Shown here: positions 7,897 through 15,606 of the stretch, in pieces
How positions within the stretch are numbered: the first letter of the stretch is position 1
How the letters are laid out: the number at the start of each line of letters is the position of its first letter
From: Zobellella denitrificans
Lineage (GTDB): Bacteria; Pseudomonadota; Gammaproteobacteria; Enterobacterales; Aeromonadaceae
NCBI RefSeq assembly: GCF_002237365.1
Contig: NZ_NMUO01000020.1
Span: forward strand, 1-46,917
Direction of reading: 5' to 3'
Length of the DNA: 46,917 nt
Notes under the pieces: generated by a model
Told to the model about the DNA's origin: nothing
Databases searched by the model: none
Seen by the model: only the letters and a program-made list of their open reading frames with translations
Program-made: the position numbers and the translations under genes

Positions 7897-8799
7897 ATGG
7901 ATTTTCGCCAGTTGCATTATTTCGTCGCCGTGGTGGAGGAAGGCTCCCTGTCGGCGGCCAGCCGCCGGGTGCACATCGCCCAGCCAGCCCTGACCCGCCA
8001 GATCCACGCCCTGGAAGAAAAACTGCAGGTCAGCCTGTTCGAGCGCCATACCCGGGGCATGACGCTGACCGTGGCCGGCCAGGCGCTCTACGAAGAAGCC
8101 GGCAAGATGCTGGAAAACCGGGAGCAGGTGATGGCGCGCATCCGCGCCCTGGGCCAGGGTCTAACCGGCAAGGTCACCCTGGGGGTGACGGTGTCCCACC
8201 TGTGGGTGCCGGATATCCGGCGGCTGCTGGCCCGCTTCCGGGACGACTACCCCCAGGTGGCGCTGGAGGTCTATCCGCTGCTCTCGGGGCCCCAGGGCGA
8301 GAGGCTGAAGGAGGGCAGCATAGACGCGGGTTTCCTGTATCTGGAGGACAGGGTTCCCGACTTCCTGCAGAGCCATCTGTTCCACCGGGATCACCTGGTG
8401 CTGGCGGTGCCCGCCGGCTCCCCGCTGGTGGCCTCGCCGCCCGCCCGGGTGCGGGCGCTGAACGAGTTCGACTTCGTCTGGGGCCCCCGCCATACCTCCC
8501 CCCTCTATTACGATCGGCTGAGCGCCTACTTCACCCGGCTCGGCCTGGTGCCCCGGGTGGTGCAGCAGGGGGCCGACAACATCACCATCCTCAGCCTGGT
8601 CGCCGCCGGCCTGGGCATTTCCATCGTGCCCGGCGACTGCCGCTGGAGCTCGCCGCCCGGGGTGCACTTTATCGACATGGCCGAGCTGCGGGAGTGCGAC
8701 ATGTCGATCCACTTCGCCTGGAACCGCCACAACCACTCCCCGGCCCTGCAGAATTTCATCCATATCGTGCAGGGCAGCCCTGCCCCCGCCGACGGCTGA
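7897..8799 (+). CDS. LysR-family transcriptional regulator
   Basis: A 300-residue LysR regulator with the N-terminal helix-turn-helix (LHYFVAVVEEGSLSAASRRVHIAQPALTRQIHALEEKL). The effector domain looks like the CbbR/GltC/BenM broad group, whose members usually sense aromatic or organic acids. It is transcribed divergently from the DUF3311-symporter-M20 operon across a 158-bp AT-rich region, the classical arrangement for a LysR activator and its target. It could also act on the downstream DUF3360-like gene in the same direction. ATG chosen as the start with MDFRQLHYF, the usual N terminus. Confidence 0.92.
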   Translation: MDFRQLHYFVAVVEEGSLSAASRRVHIAQPALTRQIHALEEKLQVSLFERHTRGMTLTVAGQALYEEAGKMLENREQVMARIRALGQGLTGKVTLGVTVSHLWVPDIRRLLARFRDDYPQVALEVYPLLSGPQGERLKEGSIDAGFLYLEDRVPDFLQSHLFHRDHLVLAVPAGSPLVASPPARVRALNEFDFVWGPRHTSPLYYDRLSAYFTRLGLVPRVVQQGADNITILSLVAAGLGISIVPGDCRWSSPPGVHFIDMAELRECDMSIHFAWNRHNHSPALQNFIHIVQGSPAPADG

Positions 8800-8948
8800 G
8801 GGCCTGGGCAAGCCCGTTCACTGTTAAAGAAATATTTCACGAAATGGCATTTTGTTAAGACTTAGGTCGCATGGCACAAAGCGGTAACAGGCCATACCAT
8901 GGGCGCCAACATGACACCATAGTGATGAGCATCATCAAGGAGAGTCCC

Positions 8949-10412
8949 GTGTCAGAGGCCCAATCCCCCCGTTACCGCGATTTGCGCAAGCCCCGGCGCG
9001 AGTTCGACAGCCGCGCCGCCTACCTGGAGCACGAGCTGTCGATCATGGCCCCCCGCCGCTGGCGCATCAACCTGCCGTTTCGCGACTACAGCTTCGAACT
9101 GGAAGATCTGGTGCCGGCCCTGGCCGCGACCATCGGCAAGATAGTGATGGTGGCCGCCGTGGTGGCCGCCTTTGCCGGCCCGCTCGGGCTCGGCAACGAC
9201 TTCGTGGTGGAAAACGTCCGCTTCGAGATGCTGATCGCCGCCCTGCTGTTCGTGATCCTGTTCTCGGGGCTGATCAACCCCAACGCCAACCTGGCCGGCA
9301 CCCACGGCCCCATGATCCCGCTGATCCCGCTGATCGTCGCCTCCGGCGGTCACCCCCTGGCATTGGGGCTGATGGTGGGCCTGTTCGGCCTGCTGCTCAG
9401 CATCAGCAAGGGCGGCAGCAAGCTGATGGCGCTTACCAGCGACGGGGTGCGCGGCGGCCTGCTGATCTACCTGGGCGCCATGGGCCTGCTCAGCCAGATC
9501 AAGGCGCTCAACGCCTGGGCCACGGGCATCGACATGGGCCATATCGCCTTTGCGGTGATCCTCGCCACCATCATCATGTACGCCCTGCTGGCCCGGCTGG
9601 AAATGCGCTGGCTGTCGATCCCGCTCGGCTCCGGCCTGGCCTTCCTGATCGCCATCGTCCTGGGTGCGCCCTTCGAGTTCGTGACCGAGCCGGGCATCCC
9701 CCACCTGAGCCCGGGCTACTGGTGGGGCGAAAGCACCGGCTGGCAGATGGGCTGGCCCGAGCTGCACCACTTTGTGAGCGTGATCCCCTTCGCGGTGCTG
9801 GCGGTGGCCATGTGGTCGCCGGACTTTATGGGCCACCGGGTGTTCCAGGAGCTGAACTACCCGAAGAAGGCCGATAAGGTGCTGATGAACGTGGACGACA
9901 CCATGGGCGTGGCCTCGGTACGCCAGGCGGTGGGCAGCCTGCTCGGCGGCGGCAACCTGGCCTCCTCCTGGGGCACCTACATGATCCCCGCCGCCATCGC
10001 CAAGCGCCCCATCCCCGCCGGCGCCGTGCTCACCGGCCTGTTCTGCGTGGTCGCCGCCCTCTGGGGCTACCCCATGGATCTGGCGGTGTGGGATCCGGTG
10101 CTGCGGGTGGCGCTGCTCGTCGGTGTCTTCATGCCTTTGCTGGAAGCCGGCATGCAGATGACCCGCAACACCACCAGCAGCCAGTCCGCCGGTATAGTGG
10201 TGTTCGCCTCCGCCTTCGTCAACCCGGTGTTCGGCTGGTCCATGACCATGCTGCTCGACAACCTGGGACTTATCGGTGACAAGGAGCGCGGCAAGAAGCT
10301 GCGCCTGATGGACCGCTGGGTGATCCCCGGCATCACCTTCGCGGTGCTGCTGGTGATCATGGCCATGGTGGGCATGCTGCCCGGCATACCGGCGCTGATG
10401 AAGATCTCCTGA
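8949..10412 (+). CDS. Multi-pass membrane protein resembling DUF3360
   Basis: A 487-residue integral membrane protein. A polar N terminus of about 55 residues (SEAQSPRYRDLRKPRREF) precedes ten or more hydrophobic helices. Recognisable stretches are GLINPNANLAGTHGPMIPLIPLI and a soluble segment WSPDFMGHRVFQELNYPKKADKVLMNVDDTMG. This matches my memory of the DUF3360 family, found in Vibrio and Aeromonas relatives. The NANLAGTHGP element is reminiscent of NCS2/SulP-like permease folds, so a transporter role is possible but unproven. GTG at 8949 is chosen because GGAG ends 6 bp upstream. ATGs at 8871 and 8925 are in frame but lack this spacing. It may be a target of the LysR gene before it. Confidence 0.7.
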   Translation: MSEAQSPRYRDLRKPRREFDSRAAYLEHELSIMAPRRWRINLPFRDYSFELEDLVPALAATIGKIVMVAAVVAAFAGPLGLGNDFVVENVRFEMLIAALLFVILFSGLINPNANLAGTHGPMIPLIPLIVASGGHPLALGLMVGLFGLLLSISKGGSKLMALTSDGVRGGLLIYLGAMGLLSQIKALNAWATGIDMGHIAFAVILATIIMYALLARLEMRWLSIPLGSGLAFLIAIVLGAPFEFVTEPGIPHLSPGYWWGESTGWQMGWPELHHFVSVIPFAVLAVAMWSPDFMGHRVFQELNYPKKADKVLMNVDDTMGVASVRQAVGSLLGGGNLASSWGTYMIPAAIAKRPIPAGAVLTGLFCVVAALWGYPMDLAVWDPVLRVALLVGVFMPLLEAGMQMTRNTTSSQSAGIVVFASAFVNPVFGWSMTMLLDNLGLIGDKERGKKLRLMDRWVIPGITFAVLLVIMAMVGMLPGIPALMKIS

Positions 10413-10439
10413 AAGACCTCAAGTGAAGTTCACGTTTCC

Positions 10440-10465
10440 AACCGGGGCCCAGCCCCGGTTTTTTT
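10440..10465. terminator. Intrinsic terminator after the DUF3360-like gene
   Basis: A 9-bp stem (10440-10448 with 10452-10460), a 3-nt loop and a run of seven T on the plus strand. It ends the plus-strand unit; the convergent regulator gene stops at 10486. On the minus strand there is no comparable T-run. Confidence 0.85.
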
Positions 10466-10485
10466 GATTCGCCGCCGCAAAGGCC

Positions 10486-11295
10486 CTACTCGCCGATGGC
10501 GAGAAACAGCGGCTCGTCTACAGCTCGCCGGTTGTCGATGGCGGCCCGGATACGGCCGTCGACCTCGGCTTCCTCGTACAGGCCGCACACCCTGAACTGC
10601 TTCTTGAAATCGATGCTGTCGCCCAGGTAGTCATAGAGCACCCGGGTACAGGCCGGGGTGCGATGGCTCTTGGACGACACGCCGATTTTCACGCCGAGCA
10701 GGTGCCTGAGCTGGCTCTTGTAGGAGGGGAACAGCACCGTCTGGGTGATTTCGTTTTCCGTCAGCGCCTCGTAGTCCATCAGGAAGATACGGTCGCACAG
10801 GTTGACGGCGATGCCATGGTAACGGCAGTGGGTCACTTTTTCGCCGCGCGCCCCCGCGCCGATCAGCCGTTCGTACCTGGTGTAGGCGATGCCCTGTTTG
10901 CTGGTGCTGAGCTGGATCAGCGAGCGGAAAATCCGTCCCGGGTAGCCCAGGGAATAGTAGTATTCGTGATACCAGCCCAGGTAGCGCTCCAGGCTCGGCC
11001 GGGACCGACTGCGCAGCTCGGCCATTTTCCGGGAGTAGCCGTCCTGGGGAGCATTCCCGGCGCGAGCCGCGATCACCTGCTTGGTGAACTGCTCATGGGG
11101 CATCAGGATCTCGAACTCCTCCACCCCGAAAAAGTCGCAGATCAGGCGCAGGTTCGCCTTGGAGGGATGCACCTTGCCGCTCAGGTACTTGTTGAACTGG
11201 GTCCGGTTGATGCCCATTTTCTGGCATACCTGGGCCATCGACGGGTAGTGGCCGCAGAGCAGCTTCAGGTTGTCCGTAAAATCCACCCGGCTCAC
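10486..11295 (-). CDS. XRE-type helix-turn-helix regulator with unknown C-terminal domain
   Basis: A 269-residue regulator. An N-terminal Cro/CI-like HTH (VCQKMGINRTQFNKYLSGKVHPSKANLRLICDFFGV) is followed by about 190 residues I do not recognise, rich in aromatic and basic residues (LGWYHEYYYSLGYPGRIFRSL). It is divergent from the dctPQM/peptidase/oxidoreductase operon and most likely controls it; the paired dyads at 11541-11580 are candidate sites. The start is uncertain. GTG at 11295 (MSRVDFTDNL) is preferred because its GTGA overlaps the stop of an 8-codon ORF with a strong ribosome-binding site. GTG codons at 11313 and 11286 are alternatives. No frameshift evidence in the body of the gene. 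Confidence 0.75.
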   Translation of the reverse strand: MSRVDFTDNLKLLCGHYPSMAQVCQKMGINRTQFNKYLSGKVHPSKANLRLICDFFGVEEFEILMPHEQFTKQVIAARAGNAPQDGYSRKMAELRSRSRPSLERYLGWYHEYYYSLGYPGRIFRSLIQLSTSKQGIAYTRYERLIGAGARGEKVTHCRYHGIAVNLCDRIFLMDYEALTENEITQTVLFPSYKSQLRHLLGVKIGVSSKSHRTPACTRVLYDYLGDSIDFKKQFRVCGLYEEAEVDGRIRAAIDNRRAVDEPLFLAIGE

Positions 11296-11318
11296 TCCCT
11301 GCCTTCCAGGCACATCAT
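11292..11318 (-). CDS. 8-codon upstream ORF coupled to the XRE regulator
   Basis: ATG at 11318 is preceded by GGGAGGAAAAGC, the best ribosome-binding site in this region. It reads MMCLEGRE and then TGA. That TGA (11294-11292) overlaps the GTG start of the regulator at 11295 in a GTGA junction, so ribosomes could restart there. It is either a leader peptide that sets regulator translation or the remnant of an N terminus split by a one-base change. Confidence 0.45.
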   Translation of the reverse strand: MMCLEGRE

Positions 11319-11691
11319 GCTTTTCCTCCCGCCCCGGAAGCCATCACCTTGCTTCCCGGCCTGCATTCTGCTCCCGAAAGGTGCGGCCGCAGCCGGCTTC
11401 CTTCTTCGCTTTCCCCTGATCATCGTCGTCTCTCCAAGGACTTGGCCGCCCGGCCGGGCGGCCATGGCTGTGGCCAATTGTGCCACCGGGACGGCTCCCA
11501 TGCCATTTACGGAAGGCCCCGGTTGGCACCTTTCCGACCGGGCGCACAGATTGCGCCAGGGATGACGCACCAAGTGCGCCGGGCTGTGCCGGCTGCGAAC
11601 TGCTCGCCGACGGCGGCCCCTGCTCTAATGAATACCCAGGAGGCGCCTGCGGGGCGCCATCTCCTCCGTCCCAACCACAAGGAAGTCGGCC
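11319..11691. other. Divergent control region between the XRE regulator and the TRAP operon
   Basis: About 370 bp without a convincing gene. It contains a 22-bp perfect GC-rich palindrome at 11443-11464 centred on CCGG. It also holds the two GGCGCA-type dyads at 11541-11580, and a leader hairpin at about 11639-11669 with GGAGGCGCC and GGCGCC/CCTCC arms just before dctP. A TCTAAT near 11624-11629 could be a -10 box for dctP, but no clear -35 is seen. Confidence 0.6.
11541..11580. promoter_or_regulatory. Paired operator-like dyads upstream of dctP
   Basis: GGCGCA-N5-TGCGCC (11541-11557) and GACGCA-N5-TGCGCC (11564-11580) are two copies of one dyad. Their centres are 23 bp apart, about two helical turns. 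The second copy has one mismatch between its arms. They lie in the region between the XRE regulator and the TRAP operon and are the best candidates for its binding sites. Confidence 0.55.
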
Positions 11692-12708
11692 ATGAAACTC
11701 TTGCATCGCATCCCCACCTTTTCCGCTGTCGCCCTGGCCAGCGCCCTGGCGCTGAGCCCCCTTACCGCCCTCTCCGCCGAGACCCTGCGGCTGTCGGCGA
11801 TCGAGCCCCCCACCTCCACCGTGGTGGCGTTCGCCAATGCCTTCTCGGCGCGGGTCAGGCAGTACAGCCAGGACAGCATCGACATCAAGGTCTATCCCTC
11901 CAGCCAGCTCGGCGACTGGGTCGAGGTGCACGAACAGGTGATGGAAGGCACCATCGATCTCGCCCTGCAGCCTTTGTCCAACAGCTTCAACGAAGTGCTC
12001 GCCCTGCAATGGTTCCCCTACGCGGCCCTCGACTTCGAATCCGGCCGGGATGCCTTCTCGGAAGGCGGCGTCGTCCATGAAATCATCAACGAGGCCCTGG
12101 CCGAGCAGGACATCAAGATACTGGGCGCCTTTGTCTCAGGCATGGGCGGCATCGTCTATACCAGGCCGGCGCCCGCCCCCCGGGATCCGAACGCCAGCCA
12201 GGGCCTCAAGATCCGGGTCTGGCCGGGTGGCACCACCCACCAGGAGCTGCTCAAGCGCCTGGGCTATCAGACCGCCCCCATCCCCTGGTCGGATCTTTAT
12301 ACCGCCATGCAGACCGGGGTGGTGGATGGCGCCATCGGGGCGACGCCCGAGCTGGTCATGAACAACTTCGCCGACATCGCCAAGATGTGGGTGCAGAACA
12401 ACGACCACTTCGAGGTGTCTTTCCTGGCGGTGAACAAGGGCCGTTTCGACAGCCTCTCCCGGGAGCAGCAGCAGGCCATCCGCCGGGCCGCCACCGAGCT
12501 GTCCGCCGAGCGCTTCGCCACGGCCGAGCAGGAGCACGAGAAATTCCTGCAGCAGATGCGCGACAAGGGGATTGAGGTGGTGGAGCTGGACAAGTCCGAA
12601 CTCGAGTCCGTGGCCCGGGTGGTGCGTGCCGATGTCTGGCCAAAGATAGAGGATGAAATAGGCGCTATCAACATGGCCCGCCTGAAGCTCAGCCTGGGCA
12701 TCAGGTAG
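11692..12708 (+). CDS. dctP: TRAP transporter periplasmic substrate-binding protein (DctP family)
   Basis: A 338-residue solute-binding protein. Residues 1-29 form a signal peptide ending ALSA before ETLRL. The DctP signature follows: a GLKIRVW segment carrying the conserved Arg that salt-bridges a substrate carboxylate, then PIPWSDLYTAMQTGVVDGA. It therefore binds a carboxylate-containing ligand in the periplasm and hands it to the DctQM membrane subunits. AAGGAAG precedes the ATG. It is the first gene of a five-gene plus-strand operon, followed after 157 bp by dctQ. The downstream peptidase and oxidoreductase suggest a gamma-glutamyl or D-amino compound rather than a simple C4-dicarboxylate; this is inference. 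Confidence 0.92.
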   Translation: MKLLHRIPTFSAVALASALALSPLTALSAETLRLSAIEPPTSTVVAFANAFSARVRQYSQDSIDIKVYPSSQLGDWVEVHEQVMEGTIDLALQPLSNSFNEVLALQWFPYAALDFESGRDAFSEGGVVHEIINEALAEQDIKILGAFVSGMGGIVYTRPAPAPRDPNASQGLKIRVWPGGTTHQELLKRLGYQTAPIPWSDLYTAMQTGVVDGAIGATPELVMNNFADIAKMWVQNNDHFEVSFLAVNKGRFDSLSREQQQAIRRAATELSAERFATAEQEHEKFLQQMRDKGIEVVELDKSELESVARVVRADVWPKIEDEIGAINMARLKLSLGIR

Positions 12709-12741
12709 TCCCTCCGGCCAGTGGCCGGCATCCGGTGACAG

Positions 12742-12761
12742 GGCCCCACCCGAGTGGGGCC
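12742..12761 (+). terminator. Hairpin between dctP and dctQ
   Basis: A perfect 8-bp stem GGCCCCAC/GTGGGGCC with a 4-nt loop and no T-run, 33 bp after the dctP stop in a 157-bp gap. TRAP operons often need far more binding protein than permease. A hairpin like this could protect the dctP message or partly stop transcription. Confidence 0.5.
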
Positions 12762-12865
12762 ATCCCCGCCGGCACCACCGTCATGCCCACTTTGGCATAA
12801 GACCCGCCCTTCCTGCCCTTCCCCGTCCTTCGGCGGCCGGAAGGGCCCCGACACAGGGGATCGTC

Positions 12866-13429
12866 ATGGACACGACCGTTTTATCCCTGCTGCATAACAA
12901 GCTGTTGTGGCTGCAGCGCCTGGTGATGGGACTGACCACCATCGCCTTTTCCGTCCTGATCTTTATTCAGGTATTTATTCGCTATTTTCTGGATCTGCCC
13001 CTCTATGGGGTGGAAGAGATCGCGGTCTACCTGGCGGTCTGGCTCTATTTCATCGGCTCCGGTTACGGTGTTTATCGCGGCAACCATATCTCGGCCGGCG
13101 TCATGGACATCGCCCTGTCCTCCCCGGCGGCGAAGGCGACCCTCCAGGCCCTGGTCTCGCTGATTTCACTGGCCATCATCGGCTGGGTCTGCTGGCTTTG
13201 CCTCGGCTATTTCCAGTGGAGCCTGGCCCGGGTGCCCAAGTCGCCGGAGCTGAGAATACCGCTCTACTACGTGCATGCCGCCATGCTGGCGGGAGCGGGG
13301 CTCATGTTTTTCTACACCCTTATCGAGCTGGTCGGCAGGCTCCACTGCCTGGTCGCGGGCCGCCCTTATCATTCCCTGGCGGACATCGACGATAACGACA
13401 CCGCCCGCAAGGCGGAAGGAAGATCCTGA
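12866..13429 (+). CDS. dctQ: TRAP transporter small permease subunit (DctQ family)
   Basis: A 187-residue membrane protein with four hydrophobic helices. It has the DctQ pattern VFIRYFLDLPLYGVEEIAVYLAVWLYFIGSGYGVYRGNHI. DctQ pairs with DctM in the inner membrane and is required for sodium-driven uptake of the ligand delivered by DctP. Its stop overlaps the dctM ATG in TGATG, so translation is coupled. The C terminus is a short polar tail (DNDTARKAEGRS). Confidence 0.9.
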   Translation: MDTTVLSLLHNKLLWLQRLVMGLTTIAFSVLIFIQVFIRYFLDLPLYGVEEIAVYLAVWLYFIGSGYGVYRGNHISAGVMDIALSSPAAKATLQALVSLISLAIIGWVCWLCLGYFQWSLARVPKSPELRIPLYYVHAAMLAGAGLMFFYTLIELVGRLHCLVAGRPYHSLADIDDNDTARKAEGRS

Positions 13430-14748
13430 TGAATATCGACATTCTGCTTGATGCCATCATCCTCGTCGGCCTGCTGCTGCTGGGTGTGCCCGCTCCCCTG
13501 TGCTTTGCGGCCGCCGCCCTGTTCCTGTTTGCGACGGGTGACTTTCACAACGCCAACTTCCTGGTGTCGTCGGGCTTTACCAAGCTGTCATCGCTGATCC
13601 TGCTGGCCATTCCGCTCTATATCTTCGCCGGCGGGTTGATGACCCAGGGCGGCATCGCCGGCCGCCTGATCGATCTGGCCGAAAGCCTGATCGCCCGGGT
13701 CAAGGGCGGGCTCGGCATAGTGGTGGTGTTTTCCACCGCCATCTTTGGCGCCATCTCCGGCATGTCCACCGCGGCGGTCGCCTCCATCGGATCCATCATG
13801 ATCCCCAAGATGGTCGAGCGCGGTTATGACCGGGGCTACGCCACCACCCTGGTGGCGGCCTCTTCCGTGCTGGCGTTGCTGATCCCGCCCAGCTCCTCGA
13901 TGATCCTCTATGGCTGGGTGACCAACACCTCGATCACCGCCATGTTCCTGGCCCCGGTGCTGCCGGCCCTGCTGCTGATCGGCAGCTTCACCCTGCTGAA
14001 CCTGGTGCTGACCCGGAACATGGCGGTGGTCGAGCCCCCTCGCCGTTCGCTGCGGGATACGGGCACCGATGTCTGGCTCAAGACCAAGCGCGCCGCCTTC
14101 GGGCTGGCCATGCCCATCGTCATTCTGGGCTGCATCTACGGCGGCATCACCACCCCCACCGAAGCCGCCGCCATTGCCGTGATCTACGCCATTCCCGTCG
14201 CCGTGTTCATCTACCGGGGGCTGAGCTTCCGCTCCCTTGCCGACGTGGCCTGGAAGACCGGCCAGATAGCGGCGGTATTGATGATACTGGTGTTCTTTTC
14301 GTCGATGCTGGCGCGGGTCTGGACCATGGGCAACGTACCGCAGACCGTGATGGAGTTCATTCTGGGCCTCAGCGACAACAAGATACTGCTGCTGTTGCTC
14401 ATCAACCTGTTCCTGCTGCTGATCGGCATGTTCCTGGACGACATCAGCGGCGTCCTGCTGGCCTCCCCCATGCTGTTGCCGGTTGCCGTCAGCCTGGGCA
14501 TGGATCCGGTGCATTTCGGCGCCATTGTCGGCGTCAACCTGGGGATGGGCCTGATCACCCCGCCCACGGCGCCCATCCTCTATTTTTCCGGGCTGATCGG
14601 CAACACCACCCTGCCCAGGATGATCGGATACACCATGGCGTTCATCCTGTTCGGCTATCTGCCGGTGCTCTTGCTGACCACCTTTATCCCGTCGCTGTCG
14701 CTGCTGCTGCCCGAGGTGATCCTGGGCTACCAGCCGATGGGGCGATAA
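13429..14748 (+). CDS. dctM: TRAP transporter large permease subunit (DctM family)
   Basis: A 439-residue inner-membrane protein, usual for DctM, with about 11-12 helices. Family segments include TKLSSLILLAIPLYIFAGGLMTQGGIAGRLI, GAISGMSTAAVASIGSIMIPKM and VGVNLGMGLITPPTAPILY. It forms the sodium-coupled transport core with DctQ. It is followed after 92 bp by the peptidase C26 gene in the same direction. The gap holds a short GC-rich palindrome (14749-14758, CCCGCGCGGG) but no T-run, so the operon probably continues. Confidence 0.93.
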   Translation: MNIDILLDAIILVGLLLLGVPAPLCFAAAALFLFATGDFHNANFLVSSGFTKLSSLILLAIPLYIFAGGLMTQGGIAGRLIDLAESLIARVKGGLGIVVVFSTAIFGAISGMSTAAVASIGSIMIPKMVERGYDRGYATTLVAASSVLALLIPPSSSMILYGWVTNTSITAMFLAPVLPALLLIGSFTLLNLVLTRNMAVVEPPRRSLRDTGTDVWLKTKRAAFGLAMPIVILGCIYGGITTPTEAAAIAVIYAIPVAVFIYRGLSFRSLADVAWKTGQIAAVLMILVFFSSMLARVWTMGNVPQTVMEFILGLSDNKILLLLLINLFLLLIGMFLDDISGVLLASPMLLPVAVSLGMDPVHFGAIVGVNLGMGLITPPTAPILYFSGLIGNTTLPRMIGYTMAFILFGYLPVLLLTTFIPSLSLLLPEVILGYQPMGR

Positions 14749-14840
14749 CCCGCGCGGGTAGCGGGGAACACGAAACCACCGCCGCCGACGCACGATCAAA
14801 CATTAACGAAGCCTTCATCACAGTCACAGAGGTACGCATC

Positions 14841-15593
14841 ATGTCTTCCATGCCGGTCATCGGAATCACACTGGATATCGAACACACCCCGGGCTATGCC
14901 CCGGAGCCCTGGTACGCGCTGCGGGAGAACTACTGCTCCGCCATAGCGGCGGCGGGCGGGCTGCCGCTGGCCCTGCCCCACGAGCAGGACGCGGCGGAGC
15001 ACTATCTCGACCTGGTCGACGGCCTGGTGATCAGCGGCGGCATGTATGACATCCCGCCCGAACTCTACGGAGAAACCCTGCGCCAGGGAGAGCTGGTGAC
15101 CAAGGCAGGGCGCACCCGGTTCGAGCGCAAGCTGATCGAAGGGGCGCTGGCCCGCGACCTTCCCCTGATCGGCATCTGCGGCGGCATGCAGCTGTTGGCG
15201 GTACTCAAGGGTGCCAAACTGATCCAGGATATTCCCAGCGAAGTGAAGGACAGCCTGAACCATATGCAACCCCCGCCCCACCACCTGGCCGGACACCGGG
15301 TGCACCTCACCCCCGGCACCCGGCTGTTCCAGCTGTTCCGGCAGGAGTCGCTGGAGGTGAACAGCGTGCATCATCAGGCGGTGCGGGATCTGCCGCCGGA
15401 CATCATCGTCAGCGCCGTCGCCGACGACGGCATCGTCGAGGCGATCGAAATTCCCGGCCAGCACTTCTGCCTGGGCTTTCAGTGGCACCCCGAATACCTG
15501 ATCAACCAGGGGGAGCGCCGGCTGTTCGAGGCGCTGGTCGCGGCGGCGACCCAGTACCGCCGGCACGCGGCCGCCCTTCCCCTGGCCAACTAG
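14841..15593 (+). CDS. Peptidase C26 / gamma-glutamyl hydrolase family (PuuD-like)
   Basis: A 250-residue class I glutamine amidotransferase-like hydrolase. The catalytic triad is visible: Cys113 in GICGGMQ, and His216 and Glu218 in FQWHPE. NSVHHQAV (residues 174-181) is the PuuD-type element. PuuD cleaves gamma-glutamyl-GABA to glutamate and GABA in the putrescine pathway; relatives cleave other gamma-glutamyl amides. The nucleophile elbow reads GICGG where most relatives have GICRG. AGAGG lies before the ATG. It sits in the TRAP operon, 13 bp ahead of a DadA-like oxidoreductase, so uptake, hydrolysis and oxidation of one compound is plausible. No other puu genes are present. Confidence 0.85.
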   Translation: MSSMPVIGITLDIEHTPGYAPEPWYALRENYCSAIAAAGGLPLALPHEQDAAEHYLDLVDGLVISGGMYDIPPELYGETLRQGELVTKAGRTRFERKLIEGALARDLPLIGICGGMQLLAVLKGAKLIQDIPSEVKDSLNHMQPPPHHLAGHRVHLTPGTRLFQLFRQESLEVNSVHHQAVRDLPPDIIVSAVADDGIVEAIEIPGQHFCLGFQWHPEYLINQGERRLFEALVAAATQYRRHAAALPLAN

Positions 15594-15606
15594 GACGAGG
15601 TGTACC

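Noticed and set aside
11443-11464. 22-bp perfect palindrome as an attachment or recombination site
   Set aside because: It is made only of G and C apart from its ends and has no duplicate or integrase in the window. GC-rich palindromes of this kind can arise by chance in this composition, so it is kept only as a description of the control region.
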